64,000 nt of DNA from UBA7446 sp965657545 (GCA_965657545.1 CBFHOG010000004.1:1-64000); one strand, 5' to 3'. Shown: positions 8,337-17,446, counted from the first letter of the stretch. The notes: generated by a model from the sequence alone, not told the origin. Numbers and translations: made by a program.

Positions 8337-8486
8337 AGGCTGTCTAAACAGCTACATTTTGTCAATCTGAATTCGTTTTAGATTCCAGTAACATATTGAT
8401 AGTCTTATTTTTTAAGATTTTAAAATGAGCTTAACTGCCGCTGGTGCGTTCAAAACGCCTGGTATTCATGCTTTTTTAGACAGCCT
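8337..8486. repeat. REP/MITE-like element with 12-bp inverted ends
   Basis: AGGCTGTCTAAA (8337-8348) is exactly inverted as TTTAGACAGCCT (8475-8486). An A run lies outside the left end and a T run outside the right end. Inside are a stem ATCTGAA/TTTAGAT (8365-8383) with a TTCG-like loop, and GCGTT-caa-AACGC (8446-8458). It lies between the convergent carbonic anhydrase and galE genes, where it can act as a two-way terminator. I recall similar intergenic elements from other flavobacteria, but cannot confirm that here. The short plus-strand frame across it is not a convincing gene. Confidence 0.65.
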
Positions 8487-8539
8487 TTTTTTGTGTGCAA
8501 TTTCAATATTGGTTTTTTCAAAAAACCGCTATTCGATTT

Positions 8540-9556
8540 TTAAAGGTTTCTCACTTTCTGCTCCCATTTCCAAGCTGAAGCAACGGCTTCGTCTAAGCTT
8601 CGTTTCGTTTTCCAGCCCAAAATAGTATTCGCTTTCGTGGTATCGGCGTAGGCTGCAATTACATCTCCCTCTCGGCGTGCCCCAATTTCATACGTTAATT
8701 TTTGACCAGAAACACGTTCAAAACTTTGAATTACTTCCAGTACGCTACTTCCTTTACCAGTACCTAAATTAAAGACTTCATAGGCTTCTGTGCTTTTCCT
8801 TTCCAAAATACGTTCAAGTGCTACTACGTGCGCTTCTGCCAAATCTACCACGTGAATATAATCTCTAACATTTGTACCATCTGAGGTAGGGTAGTCGTTA
8901 CCAAAAACGGTTAGTTTTGGAAACAGCCCTGCGGCAGTTTGGGTAATAAACGGGACCAAGTTCTGTGGTCTGCCTAAAGGTAATTCTCCAATAGCAATAG
9001 ACGGATGCGCACCAATTGGATTAAAATAGCGCAACGAAATCACTCGAAACCCATCCATAGCTTTTACGGTATCCATCAAAATTTCCTCGCCAATTTGTTT
9101 GGTGTTTCCATAGGGAGACATGGCAGGTTGAACAGGCGCATTTTCGTTAATAGGAAGTTCGGTAGCTTCGCCATAAACGGTACAAGATGAGCTAAATATA
9201 AACGGGATAGGGGATGCAGCTTTTTCAACTTCAGCCAATAAATTCAGCATCGATCCCAAATTATTTTGATAATAAGCTACAGGTTTTTGTACACTTTCCC
9301 CTACGGCTTTATATGCCGCAAAATGGATAATTCCCGTAATGCGATGTTGTTTGAACATTTCTGAAACAGCACTGCTGTTTTGCAGGTCGAGTTCGATAAA
9401 AATTGGGCGAATGCCACTAGCCGTTTCTATGCCGTCTAAGACATCAACAGATGAATTAGACAAATCATCGACAATAAGGACTTGATGCCCTTTTTCTTGC
9501 AAAGCGCATACCGTGTGCGACCCAATAAACCCTAAACCTCCAGTAACTAAAATCAT
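8540..9556 (-). CDS. galE: UDP-glucose 4-epimerase
   Basis: This 338-residue cytoplasmic short-chain dehydrogenase/reductase interconverts UDP-glucose and UDP-galactose. The NAD-binding GGLGFIG is at 6-12, the catalytic Ser124 sits in SSSCTVYG, and Tyr149 and Lys153 form the YxxxK pair. Length is that of GalE (about 338), and the RYFNPIGAHPS and GTNVRDYIHVVDLA signatures are typical. It supplies sugar nucleotides for surface polysaccharides, which fits the glycosyltransferases at the right end of the window, although the two are not linked. It has its own candidate promoter at 9573-9580. Confidence 0.95.
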   Translation of the reverse strand: MILVTGGLGFIGSHTVCALQEKGHQVLIVDDLSNSSVDVLDGIETASGIRPIFIELDLQNSSAVSEMFKQHRITGIIHFAAYKAVGESVQKPVAYYQNNLGSMLNLLAEVEKAASPIPFIFSSSCTVYGEATELPINENAPVQPAMSPYGNTKQIGEEILMDTVKAMDGFRVISLRYFNPIGAHPSIAIGELPLGRPQNLVPFITQTAAGLFPKLTVFGNDYPTSDGTNVRDYIHVVDLAEAHVVALERILERKSTEAYEVFNLGTGKGSSVLEVIQSFERVSGQKLTYEIGARREGDVIAAYADTTKANTILGWKTKRSLDEAVASAWKWEQKVRNL

Positions 9557-9572
9557 ATATTTATATTGAAAA

Positions 9573-9580
9573 CAAAAATA
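9573..9580 (-). promoter_or_regulatory. Candidate -7 box for galE
   Basis: The minus strand reads TATTTTTG, 16 bp upstream of the galE ATG. No clear -33 box was found. Confidence 0.35.
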
Positions 9581-9597
9581 AGTACAAAAATTAGAAT

Positions 9598-11358
9598 TTA
9601 GGATGCAGTATTAGCAATCCAAGCGTTAATTTTATCTTCTAACAGTGCCAAGGGAATACATCCAGATTCCAAGACGATACGGTGAAATGCACGGATATCA
9701 AAGGCATCGCCAAGTTTTTCTTCTGCCATGGCGCGAAGTTCTCTAATTTTTAACTGTCCAATTTTATAGGACAATGCCTGTCCGGGATTTGCCATATAGC
9801 GTTCTATTTCAGAAATAATGGCATATTCTGGTTCCGCTTCGTTTGCTAAGGAGTAGGCGATGGCTTGCTCGCGAGTCCAGCCTTTTGTGTGAATACCCGT
9901 ATCTACCACCAATCGTATGGCGCGGTGCATTTCGGCACTTAACATCCCAAAATATTGGTATGGATCGTCATACAAACCAAGTTCCTCGCCCAACGACTCG
10001 CAGTACAGTGCCCAGCCTTCGCCATAGGCGCTATACCAAAGTGTTTTTCTAAAATCGGGTAGGGAAGTGTCTTCTTGCTGTAATGAAATTTGAAAGTGAT
10101 GTCCCGGAATGGCTTCATGTAAAAATAAATCTTCATCAGAAAAGATATTGTATTCTTTTACGTTTGGAATAGGCACATAAAACACGCCGGGTCTGCTACC
10201 GTCCAGGGAACCGGGATTGTAATGGGCTGCCGCTGATTTTTCTCTAAATGCCTCAACCCTGCGTACCTCAAATGGAGTTTTGGGTTGCAGTTCAAACAAG
10301 GCATCCACTTTCGCTTTCATCTTGTCGTGAATGGCATTAAAGTTGTCAATAACCTCTTTTGGGTCATCAAACGGCATTAGTTTTGGCAACGTACGTACGT
10401 GCTCAAAAAATGCATTTAAATCTCCTTTGAAACCTACCTGCGATTTGACACCCTCCATTTCATTGCGCAAGCGCTTCACTTCAGATAATCCAAGTTGATG
10501 AATTTCATCAGCTGTCATGTCCGTAGTGGTATAAAGCCTGATGGCGTAGTTGTAATAATCTTCACCAAATGAATAGGCATCAAAACCACTACTATTACGT
10601 CCTGCTTCTAAATAAGTACTGTCCATAAAATCTGCCACTTCTTGATAAGCAGGAATGATTTTATTTGTGACCATATCGGCATACGCCGCTGAAAGACTGT
10701 CTTTTTGAGCTGCCGTAAAATCTTCTGGAAAATTTTTGACAGGCTTATAAAAAATATTTTTATCCAAATCGGGTTCGGTCATGGCTTGGAGTTGCGGCAC
10801 TACTTTTCTTATCAATGATTTTGGAAGCACTACGTCTTGCATAATTCCTTCTTTCATTCGTGCTTTAGCACTTTTTAACCACGCTACATAGTCATCTACA
10901 CGTGAAAGCCAATTGTTATAATCCGCTACGGTAACAAACGGCTGCGCACTAGATCCTGCTGCCAATTGTCCTATGCTAAGCTGAAGCGTCCACATTTGCT
11001 CTATAGGAAGCAGTTCTGTGGGGAATTCCATACCCATAAGTGTGGTTTCGCACTCCCATTGCAACACTTTTTTACTGAGCTGGTCTTGTTCGTTAAGGTC
11101 ATTGGTGTCAATGGAATTCAGTGCATTTAGCGTATTGGTATAAAACGCTTTTTGCGATGCCATTACTTCGTCATCAAGGTAATTTGGCAAGTAATCATTA
11201 TAGCGTGCGTCACCCTGAAATGTTGCACTCATGGGATTCATTTGCAAACTTTGCTCATGGTAGTTTTGCATTAGTTCATGCAGCTTTTCGTGGGAGGTCT
11301 GTTGCGTGCAGCTTGTAACAAGTGCAGCAGTAAGAAAGAAAAAAATAATGGTTCTCAT
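9598..11358 (-). CDS. DUF885-family lipoprotein, probable metallopeptidase
   Basis: The 586-residue protein starts with a lipoprotein signal (FFFLTAALVTSC, lipidated Cys at 17), so it should sit in the envelope. The DUF885 signature HEAIPGHHFQ lies near residue 412; this motif resembles a zinc-peptidase HExxH site, and the family is usually treated as putative M1-like metallopeptidases. The substrate is unknown. It lies downstream of the M48 lipoprotein gene with a 17-bp gap on the same strand, suggesting co-transcription of two envelope peptidases. Length is normal for the family. Confidence 0.88.
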   Translation of the reverse strand: MRTIIFFFLTAALVTSCTQQTSHEKLHELMQNYHEQSLQMNPMSATFQGDARYNDYLPNYLDDEVMASQKAFYTNTLNALNSIDTNDLNEQDQLSKKVLQWECETTLMGMEFPTELLPIEQMWTLQLSIGQLAAGSSAQPFVTVADYNNWLSRVDDYVAWLKSAKARMKEGIMQDVVLPKSLIRKVVPQLQAMTEPDLDKNIFYKPVKNFPEDFTAAQKDSLSAAYADMVTNKIIPAYQEVADFMDSTYLEAGRNSSGFDAYSFGEDYYNYAIRLYTTTDMTADEIHQLGLSEVKRLRNEMEGVKSQVGFKGDLNAFFEHVRTLPKLMPFDDPKEVIDNFNAIHDKMKAKVDALFELQPKTPFEVRRVEAFREKSAAAHYNPGSLDGSRPGVFYVPIPNVKEYNIFSDEDLFLHEAIPGHHFQISLQQEDTSLPDFRKTLWYSAYGEGWALYCESLGEELGLYDDPYQYFGMLSAEMHRAIRLVVDTGIHTKGWTREQAIAYSLANEAEPEYAIISEIERYMANPGQALSYKIGQLKIRELRAMAEEKLGDAFDIRAFHRIVLESGCIPLALLEDKINAWIANTAS

Positions 11359-11375
11359 TTGATTTATTTTAATTG

Positions 11376-12197
11376 TTATTGTGCAACTGTCGTTGCATTA
11401 ATTTGTTTGGCTAATGCTTTGGCTCCTGGTATCCAGCTCTGTAAGTTAGCAATTCTACGGACTTCACTGGGGTGAGTGCTTAAAAACTCAGGCTGCCCTC
11501 CTTTTGATTGTGCTTTCATTCGCTCCCATAGTTTGGGCGCCTCCTCAGGATTATAGCCAGCAATAGTCATAAGTTCCAACCCAATTTTGTCTGCTTCGGT
11601 TTCGTGTTTTCTACTAAATGGCAACATGCCACCAACGGTAGTACCAATACCATATGCCATCATGATTTTTTGTCGTTTTTTTGCATCTTGATTTTTGGTC
11701 ACTTCGCCAGTAATTATGCCCCCTGCTTTTTGTACCACACCCAAACTCATACGTTGCGCTCCGTGGTCAGATAAGGCATGTGCCACTTCATGACCCATAA
11801 TGGCTGCTATACCATCAGGATTTGATGCAATGGGCATAATTCCAGTATAGAATACTATTTTTCCGCCCGGCATACACCAAGCATTGACTTGTTTGTTATT
11901 GACTAAATTATAATCCCATTTATAGTCATTGAGCATATTGGGTTGCCCTTTGTAATTAAAATATATTTGGGCTGCACGAGCAATATCTTCTCCAATAGAT
12001 TTTACTAAATTGGCATCTTTGGTGCCTGTTATAACTTCATTTTCATTTAAAAATGTCTCATATTGTTGTAGCGACATGGCAAAAAGCTTTTTGTTATCAC
12101 TAAAAAAATTAAGCGACTTTTCTCCGGTAAGTACATTGGTTTTACAACCAACAATCACCAACAATACGATAATAAAAAGGGAGTATTTTTTTTTCAT
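11376..12197 (-). CDS. M48-family metallopeptidase lipoprotein
   Basis: The 273-residue protein has a lipoprotein signal (VLLVIVGC, Cys18) and an M48 catalytic domain. HEVAH is at 136-140 and the third zinc ligand Glu lies in HETEAD (about 201). It resembles the BepA/LoiP/YcaL group of periplasmic proteases that degrade misfolded outer-membrane proteins, but lacks a visible TPR region. It lies 50 bp downstream of rpe and 17 bp upstream of the DUF885 gene on the same strand. Confidence 0.9.
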   Translation of the reverse strand: MKKKYSLFIIVLLVIVGCKTNVLTGEKSLNFFSDNKKLFAMSLQQYETFLNENEVITGTKDANLVKSIGEDIARAAQIYFNYKGQPNMLNDYKWDYNLVNNKQVNAWCMPGGKIVFYTGIMPIASNPDGIAAIMGHEVAHALSDHGAQRMSLGVVQKAGGIITGEVTKNQDAKKRQKIMMAYGIGTTVGGMLPFSRKHETEADKIGLELMTIAGYNPEEAPKLWERMKAQSKGGQPEFLSTHPSEVRRIANLQSWIPGAKALAKQINATTVAQ

Positions 12198-12247
12198 AAT
12201 AAAGATTTGATTTTCTAAAATTAAGAAAATAAATCGTTTACAATGAA

Positions 12248-12910
12248 TTATCCGTTTGTTATCTTATGTAAATCAGCTATTGTATCCAAAGGATTTTCAG
12301 ACCTAAACACAAAGCTACCTGCTACGAGTACATCAGCACCTGCTTGCACAAGGGCTGTAGCATTTTTAGAAGTAACGCCACCATCAATTTCAATCATGAC
12401 TTCAGCATTTTTTGCATTGGCAAGCGCTCGAAGCCTGCGTACTTTGTCGTAAGTATTTTCAATAAATTGTTGCCCACCAAAACCAGGGTTTACGCTCATT
12501 ACGCACACCAAGTCTAAATCTGAAATAACCTCTTCCAAAACTGAAATAGAAGTATGCGGATTTAGTGCCACTCCAGCTTTCATACCTGCAGCTTTTATGG
12601 CCTGAACGGTGCGATGAAGGTGTGTACATGCCTCTGCATGAACGGTTAATACGGTTGCTCCCAAATCGGCGAATGTTTGAATGTAGCGGTCTGGGTCCAC
12701 AATCATCAAATGCACATCGAGTGGTTTTTTGGCGTGCTGTGCCATGGCTTTAAGCACAGGCATTCCAAAAGAAATATTCGGAACAAAAACACCATCCATA
12801 ATGTCCATGTGAAACCAGTCTGCTTGACTTTGATTTACAAGGTTCACATCGCGTTCTAAATTGGCAAAATCTGCCGCTAACATGGAAGGTGCAATTTTAA
12901 TATTTCCCAT
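12248..12910 (-). CDS. rpe: Ribulose-phosphate 3-epimerase
   Basis: The 220-residue TIM-barrel enzyme of the pentose phosphate pathway interconverts D-ribulose 5-phosphate and D-xylulose 5-phosphate. Signatures are all present: IAPSMLAADFANL at the start, HMDIMDGVFVPN, VHLMIVDP, MSVNPGFGGQQF and EIDGGV. Length is typical. Its ATG overlaps the rpoD stop codon by one base (TAATG on the minus strand), suggesting translational coupling to the primary sigma factor gene. Confidence 0.97.
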   Translation of the reverse strand: MGNIKIAPSMLAADFANLERDVNLVNQSQADWFHMDIMDGVFVPNISFGMPVLKAMAQHAKKPLDVHLMIVDPDRYIQTFADLGATVLTVHAEACTHLHRTVQAIKAAGMKAGVALNPHTSISVLEEVISDLDLVCVMSVNPGFGGQQFIENTYDKVRRLRALANAKNAEVMIEIDGGVTSKNATALVQAGADVLVAGSFVFRSENPLDTIADLHKITNG

Positions 12911-13773
12911 TATCCTAAATAAGTTTTTAGGATTTTACTTCTTGACGTATGCTTTAATCTGCGTATGGCTTTTTCTTTGATTTGACGTACACGCTCGCGA
13001 GTAAGATCAAACGTTTCGCCAATTTCTTCCAATGTCATTGGGTGTTGGTTTCCAAGACCAAAATACAAGCGTACAACATCAGCTTCGCGAGGAGTTAGTG
13101 TTTCCAGCGCACGCTCAATTTCAGTACGCAACGATTCATGCATTAAGGTTCTGTCTGGATTTGGTGATTCGCCTGAACGCAATACATCGTATAGGTTAGA
13201 ATCTTCGCCTTCAACAAGTGGTGCGTCCATTGATACGTGGCGTCCCGAGTTTTTCATCGATTCCTTAACGTCAGAAACGGTCATGTCCAATTCCTTTGCA
13301 ATTTCCTCAGCTGAAGGTACACGCTCATGCGCCTGCTCCAAAAAAGCATAGGTTTTATTGATTTTATTGATTGACCCAATTTTATTTAGTGGCAAACGTA
13401 CAATTCGAGATTGTTCTGCTAAAGCCTGTAAAATAGATTGTCTAATCCACCAAACGGCGTAAGAGATAAATTTAAAACCACGTGTTTCGTCAAAACGTTT
13501 AGCGGCTTTTATAAGACCTAAATTTCCTTCGTTGATAAGGTCGGGAAGGGTAAGACCTTGGTTTTGGTATTGCTTGGCTACAGACACCACAAATCGAAGG
13601 TTTGCTTTAGTTAATTTTTCCAATGCAATTTGGTCACCTGCTTTGATGCGCTGCGCCAATTCAACCTCCATTTCGGCGGTAATTAGGTCAACTTTTCCAA
13701 TTTCTTGGAGGTATTTGTCTAGTGATGCAGTTTCACGATTGGTAACCTGCTTGGTAATTTTTAACTGTCTCAT
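12910..13773 (-). CDS. rpoD: Primary RNA polymerase sigma factor, short Bacteroidota type
   Basis: The 287-residue protein covers sigma-70 regions 1.2 to 4.2. Region 2 contains NLRFVVSVAKQYQNQGL, DLINEGNLGLIKAAKRFD and FKFISYAVWWIRQSI. Region 4.2 contains EIGETFDLTRERVRQIKEKA. It lacks the long region 1.1 and non-conserved region of E. coli RpoD, as is normal for the phylum, whose promoters (TTTG with TAnnTTTG) differ accordingly. Such boxes occur in many gaps of this window. The gene lies downstream of the pnp terminator and leads into rpe. Confidence 0.96.
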   Translation of the reverse strand: MRQLKITKQVTNRETASLDKYLQEIGKVDLITAEMEVELAQRIKAGDQIALEKLTKANLRFVVSVAKQYQNQGLTLPDLINEGNLGLIKAAKRFDETRGFKFISYAVWWIRQSILQALAEQSRIVRLPLNKIGSINKINKTYAFLEQAHERVPSAEEIAKELDMTVSDVKESMKNSGRHVSMDAPLVEGEDSNLYDVLRSGESPNPDRTLMHESLRTEIERALETLTPREADVVRLYFGLGNQHPMTLEEIGETFDLTRERVRQIKEKAIRRLKHTSRSKILKTYLG

Positions 13774-13844
13774 TTGCTTTGAATTGTATGAATGCTATGT
13801 GTTATACGCATGATGTGTAATAAAGGTTACATCAATCAAAAAAA

Positions 13845-13874
13845 AAATCCGCTAAAATTAATTTTAGCGGATTT
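13845..13874 (-). terminator. Rho-independent terminator of pnp
   Basis: The AT-flanked palindrome around TCCGCTAAAAT/ATTTTAGCGGA is perfect over 30 bp and is followed on the minus strand by a run of T. It begins 23 bp after the pnp stop. Confidence 0.88.
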
Positions 13875-13896
13875 GTTGTTTTAAAGGGTTGATAGA

Positions 13897-16101
13897 TTAG
13901 TCGCGTTTTGGACGTCTATTATTTCCACCACTTCTTCTTTTATCTCTATCACCTGCTGGACGTGGCTTGCGCTCTACATATCCCTCCGGTTTTTCTAGTA
14001 GCGCTTTACGCGATACTTTCTCTTTTCTAGTACGCTGATCAACGCCAAAGTATTTCACTTCAAACACGTCGTTCATGTTTACTACATCGGTCACATTTTC
14101 GGTGCGTTCCCAAGCCAATTCGCTTACGTGAAGCAACACTTCGTTTCCTGGAGCATCAGTATATTCTACCACAGCGCCAAATTCCAAAATTTTGATCACT
14201 TGTACTTCATATACTTCACCGACTTCTGGCTTAAACATAAGCGCATCTATCCGTGCTTGAACTTGATCGATTCCTTCTGCACCCGTACCTAAAATTTCAA
14301 CGATACCTTCTCCAGTATCTGGATCTTCGTTGATCACAATCGTGGTGTTGGTTTCTTTCTGTAATTCTTGAATTACTTTACCCCCACTACCAATAATGGC
14401 ACCAATATATTCGTTAGGAACAATGCGCATCACCATTTTTGGTGCGTGCTCTTTTACGTCTTCAGCAGGAGCAGCAATCGTGTCTGTTAGTTTTCCTAAA
14501 ATATGTAAACGACCATCGCGTGCTTGTTTTAATGCCTGAATCAAAATATCATAAGAAAGCCCTTTGATTTTGATGTCCATTTGACATGCTGTGATGCCAT
14601 TCTCAGTTCCAGTGACTTTAAAGTCCATATCGCCAAGGTGATCTTCATCTCCTAAAATATCAGAAAGTACAGCAAAACGCTCCCCGTCAGAAATAAGTCC
14701 CATGGCAATACCTGAAACAGGGTTGCTAATTTGAACACCCGCATCCATCAGCGCCATAGTACCAGCACAAACTGTTGCCATAGAAGAAGAACCGTTAGAT
14801 TCCAATACTTCTGAAACAACACGGACGGTGTAAGGACAATCGTCTGGCATTACTTTTTTAAGTGCGCGCTGCGCAAGATTTCCGTGTCCTACTTCTCTTC
14901 TGGATGTACCACGTAATGGACGTGCTTCACCTGTACAGAATGGAGGGAAGTTATAATGCAAATAGAAGTTTTCTTCGCCCTGATCTGTTGGCAAGTCAAT
15001 AACGTTTGCTTCTCTAGACGTTCCAAGAGTGACAGTAGCTAAAGCTTGTGTTTCACCTCTTGTAAATACAGACGAACCGTGTGTAGAAGGTAAATAATCT
15101 ACCTCACACCAAATAGGTCTGATTTCTGTTGTTTTACGTCCGTCTAAGCGAATGCCTTCTGCAAGAACCAATTCGCGAACCGCTTCTTTTTGCGCTTTGC
15201 TAAAATACTTGCCAATCAGCTTGCCTTTTTCTTCCAATTCTTCTTCAGAAAATGTTTCTAACAACGCTTCTTTTACTTCTCCAAAAGCAACGCCACGTTC
15301 TTGCTTAGAGCTACCTCCTTTTGCTATATCATAGCATTTTTGGTAGACAAAATCGTGTATTCTTTGTTGCAATTCTTCGTCGCTGTCTTCGGCTTCGTAT
15401 TCACGTGTTTCTTTTTTACCAACGGCCTCTGCCAACTCAATTTGTGCAGCAATTTGCTTTTTGATGGCTTCATGACCAAAGCGAATGGCGTCTGTCATGA
15501 CTTCTTCTGAAACTTCATCAAACTCGCCTTCAACCATAGTAACGGAATCTGCACTGGCACCAATCATGATGTCAACATTAGACTCTTTTAGTTGTTCTTT
15601 ACTTGGGTTTATGATAAAGCGACCATCAATTTGCCCTACACGTACTTCTGAAATTGGATATTCAAAAGGAATGTCGGAAAGTTGGATAACCGTCGAGGCA
15701 GCCAAACCTGCTAATGCATCGGGCATAACCGTTTCGTCATGCGACATCAGCTGAATCATGACCTGCGTTTCGGCATGATAATCTTTTGGAAAAAGTGGAC
15801 GCAATACACGGTCAACCAATCTCATGGTTAAAACCTCTTCATTGCTGGGTCTTGCTTCGCGCTTAAAGAAACCACCGGGGAATCTTCCTGCGGCAGCAAA
15901 TTTTTCGCGATAATCTACCGTCAAAGGCAGAAAATCTACAGGGGATGCTTGTCGTGCGGAAACAACGGTTGCTAATAGCATACAGTTGCCACTTCTAACA
16001 ACAACAGAGCCATCTGCTTGCTTGGCAAGCTTGCCTGTTTCGAGTGTAATAGTACGGCCGTCGCCTAAATCAATAGTCGAGGTATGTACATTGGGTATCA
16101 T
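13897..16101 (-). CDS. pnp: Polyribonucleotide nucleotidyltransferase (PNPase)
   Basis: The 734-residue phosphorolytic 3'-5' exoribonuclease acts in RNA turnover. It has two RNase PH domains (about 10-140 and 325-460) separated by an all-helical linker, then a KH domain (about 555-615, IGSGGKVIQELQ) and an S1 domain (about 620-690), ending in a basic Arg/Lys/Gly tail. The second PH domain carries the active-site stretches FTRGETQA and GTSRREVGHG. It follows rpsO on the same strand, the classic rpsO-pnp order, with a 92-bp gap. Confidence 0.98.
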   Translation of the reverse strand: MIPNVHTSTIDLGDGRTITLETGKLAKQADGSVVVRSGNCMLLATVVSARQASPVDFLPLTVDYREKFAAAGRFPGGFFKREARPSNEEVLTMRLVDRVLRPLFPKDYHAETQVMIQLMSHDETVMPDALAGLAASTVIQLSDIPFEYPISEVRVGQIDGRFIINPSKEQLKESNVDIMIGASADSVTMVEGEFDEVSEEVMTDAIRFGHEAIKKQIAAQIELAEAVGKKETREYEAEDSDEELQQRIHDFVYQKCYDIAKGGSSKQERGVAFGEVKEALLETFSEEELEEKGKLIGKYFSKAQKEAVRELVLAEGIRLDGRKTTEIRPIWCEVDYLPSTHGSSVFTRGETQALATVTLGTSREANVIDLPTDQGEENFYLHYNFPPFCTGEARPLRGTSRREVGHGNLAQRALKKVMPDDCPYTVRVVSEVLESNGSSSMATVCAGTMALMDAGVQISNPVSGIAMGLISDGERFAVLSDILGDEDHLGDMDFKVTGTENGITACQMDIKIKGLSYDILIQALKQARDGRLHILGKLTDTIAAPAEDVKEHAPKMVMRIVPNEYIGAIIGSGGKVIQELQKETNTTIVINEDPDTGEGIVEILGTGAEGIDQVQARIDALMFKPEVGEVYEVQVIKILEFGAVVEYTDAPGNEVLLHVSELAWERTENVTDVVNMNDVFEVKYFGVDQRTRKEKVSRKALLEKPEGYVERKPRPAGDRDKRRSGGNNRRPKRD

Positions 16102-16193
16102 ACGTTTTTATTTTAAAGTTAGTATCTGTTGTGTTGTGTTGTGGTCGTAGATACCTAATGAAAAGCCGGTATGATGCGGATGCTTTTATGTGC

Positions 16194-16463
16194 TTACTTT
16201 CGAATGCCTAATTCCTTAATTAAGGAACGGTAACGTTCGATGTCTTTGTTCTTTAAATAGTCCAAAAGACTTCTTCTTTTACCTACCAACATAACCAACG
16301 AACGCTCTGTATTATAATCTTTGTGATTTTTTTTCAGGTGTCCAGTTAGGAAATTGATTCGGTTTGTGAATAAAGCGATTTGTCCTTCTGTACTTCCGGT
16401 GTCTTTTTCAGACTTACCGTACTTTTTGAAGATTTCAGCTTTGTTTTCTTTACTTAGTGACAT
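16194..16463 (-). CDS. rpsO: 30S ribosomal protein S15
   Basis: The 89-residue small-subunit protein binds the central domain of 16S rRNA. I chose the ATG at 16463 (MSLSKENKAEIF), which gives the family length; an upstream extension to 16520 would translate the leader hairpin. The signatures DTGSTEGQIALFTNRI, HLKKNHKDYNTERSL and LVGKRRSLLDYL are complete. It sits between accD and pnp and has its own promoter and a 5' hairpin. Confidence 0.97.
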   Translation of the reverse strand: MSLSKENKAEIFKKYGKSEKDTGSTEGQIALFTNRINFLTGHLKKNHKDYNTERSLVMLVGKRRSLLDYLKNKDIERYRSLIKELGIRK

Positions 16464-16494
16464 GCCAATATTATTGTAAATGATTTTTATGCAA

Positions 16495-16513
16495 CTTCGA
16501 GTCTTTCTCGAAG
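16495..16513 (-). promoter_or_regulatory. rpsO leader hairpin
   Basis: On the minus strand CTTCGAG-AAAGA-CTCGAAG forms a perfect 7-bp stem with a 5-nt loop. It lies 32 nt upstream of the rpsO ATG and at the very 5' end of the transcript predicted from the -7 box at 16525-16518. It could be an S15 autoregulatory site or a stabilising 5' hairpin. Confidence 0.5.
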
Positions 16514-16517
16514 GCTG

Positions 16518-16525
16518 CAAATATA
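16518..16525 (-). promoter_or_regulatory. Candidate -7 box for rpsO
   Basis: The minus strand reads TATATTTG, a full match to TAnnTTTG, in the 81-bp gap between accD and rpsO. It predicts a leader of about 50 nt. Confidence 0.5.
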
Positions 16526-16544
16526 GTATAATTATTGGTTGAAA

Positions 16545-17408
16545 TTACGCCTCCGCCGAAAGGGGCCGATTTAAAATTAAATCAAGGTACAAGTTGATAT
16601 TTTGCTTTAAATCTTTTCGATGTGTAATAAAGTCCAAGAATCCGTGCTCTTGTAGGAATTCGGCCGTTTGAAATCCATCGGGCAAATCTTGTCCTGTGGT
16701 GTCTTTGACAACTCTAGGCCCTGCAAACCCAATTAAGGCGCCTGGCTCTGAAATGTTAATATCTCCCAGCATGGCAAATGATGCCGTTGTTCCTCCAGTT
16801 GTAGGGTCTGTACACAAGGAGATATATGGAATTTTGGCATCCGAAAGTTGTGCAAGTTTAGCAGATGTTTTTGCCATTTGCATCAGCGAAAGCGCCGCTT
16901 CCATCATGCGGGCACCACCCGATTTTGAAATCATTACAAAAGGCAATTTGTTTTTAAGTGCATAATCTGCTGCGCGATAAATTTTTTCTCCAACCACCGA
17001 CCCCATTGAGCCACCAATAAAGGAGAAGTCCATACAGGCTACTACCAATTTATTTCCGTTAGATTTGCCTACAGCAGCTCTAACAGCATCGTTTAGTTTT
17101 GTTTTTTTCTGCGCTGCACTAACGCGGTCTTTGTACTTTTTGGTGTCTTCGAACTTGAGTGGATCTTTTGACTTTAATGAGGCGTCTAACTCCTTAAATT
17201 TATTGTCGTCAAAAATAATTTCAAAATACTCTTTACTACCAATCCTTACGTGATATCCATCTTCTGGTGACACATAAAAATTTTCAGCAAGTTGTTCAGT
17301 ATCTACAATTTTCCCTGTGGGGGATTTGTACCATAAACCTTGCGGTGTATCTTTTTTCTCGTGAGTTTGCGTTTGAATTCCCTTTTCGGTACGTCTAAAC
17401 CAAGCCAT
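16545..17408 (-). CDS. accD: Acetyl-CoA carboxylase carboxyltransferase beta subunit
   Basis: This 287-residue subunit transfers the carboxyl group from biotin to acetyl-CoA in fatty acid synthesis. The crotonase-like domain is complete, with GGSMGSVVGEKI, SKSGGARMMEAALSL, CTDPTTGGTTASFAMLGD and GFAGPRVV. The N-terminal zinc ribbon, normally CxxC...CxxC, reads S29-P-T-G32 and S47-P-E-D50, so all four cysteines are missing and zinc cannot be bound there. The surrounding fold residues (LWYKSP, GYHVRIGS) are kept. I recall this as a lineage trait of flavobacteria rather than a defect. It lies 38 bp downstream of fbaA on the same strand. Confidence 0.95.
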   Translation of the reverse strand: MAWFRRTEKGIQTQTHEKKDTPQGLWYKSPTGKIVDTEQLAENFYVSPEDGYHVRIGSKEYFEIIFDDNKFKELDASLKSKDPLKFEDTKKYKDRVSAAQKKTKLNDAVRAAVGKSNGNKLVVACMDFSFIGGSMGSVVGEKIYRAADYALKNKLPFVMISKSGGARMMEAALSLMQMAKTSAKLAQLSDAKIPYISLCTDPTTGGTTASFAMLGDINISEPGALIGFAGPRVVKDTTGQDLPDGFQTAEFLQEHGFLDFITHRKDLKQNINLYLDLILNRPLSAEA

Positions 17409-17446
17409 AGATCAAGAATTTTATCAAATATATAAAACCCTTGAAA

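Noticed and set aside
8425..8625. Short plus-strand frame across the inverted-repeat element
   Set aside because: It runs antisense into galE and over the hairpins, and the protein has no recognisable features.
16464..16520. 19-codon N-terminal extension of S15
   Set aside because: It begins with a TTG and translates the leader hairpin. S15 is 89 residues in nearly all bacteria.
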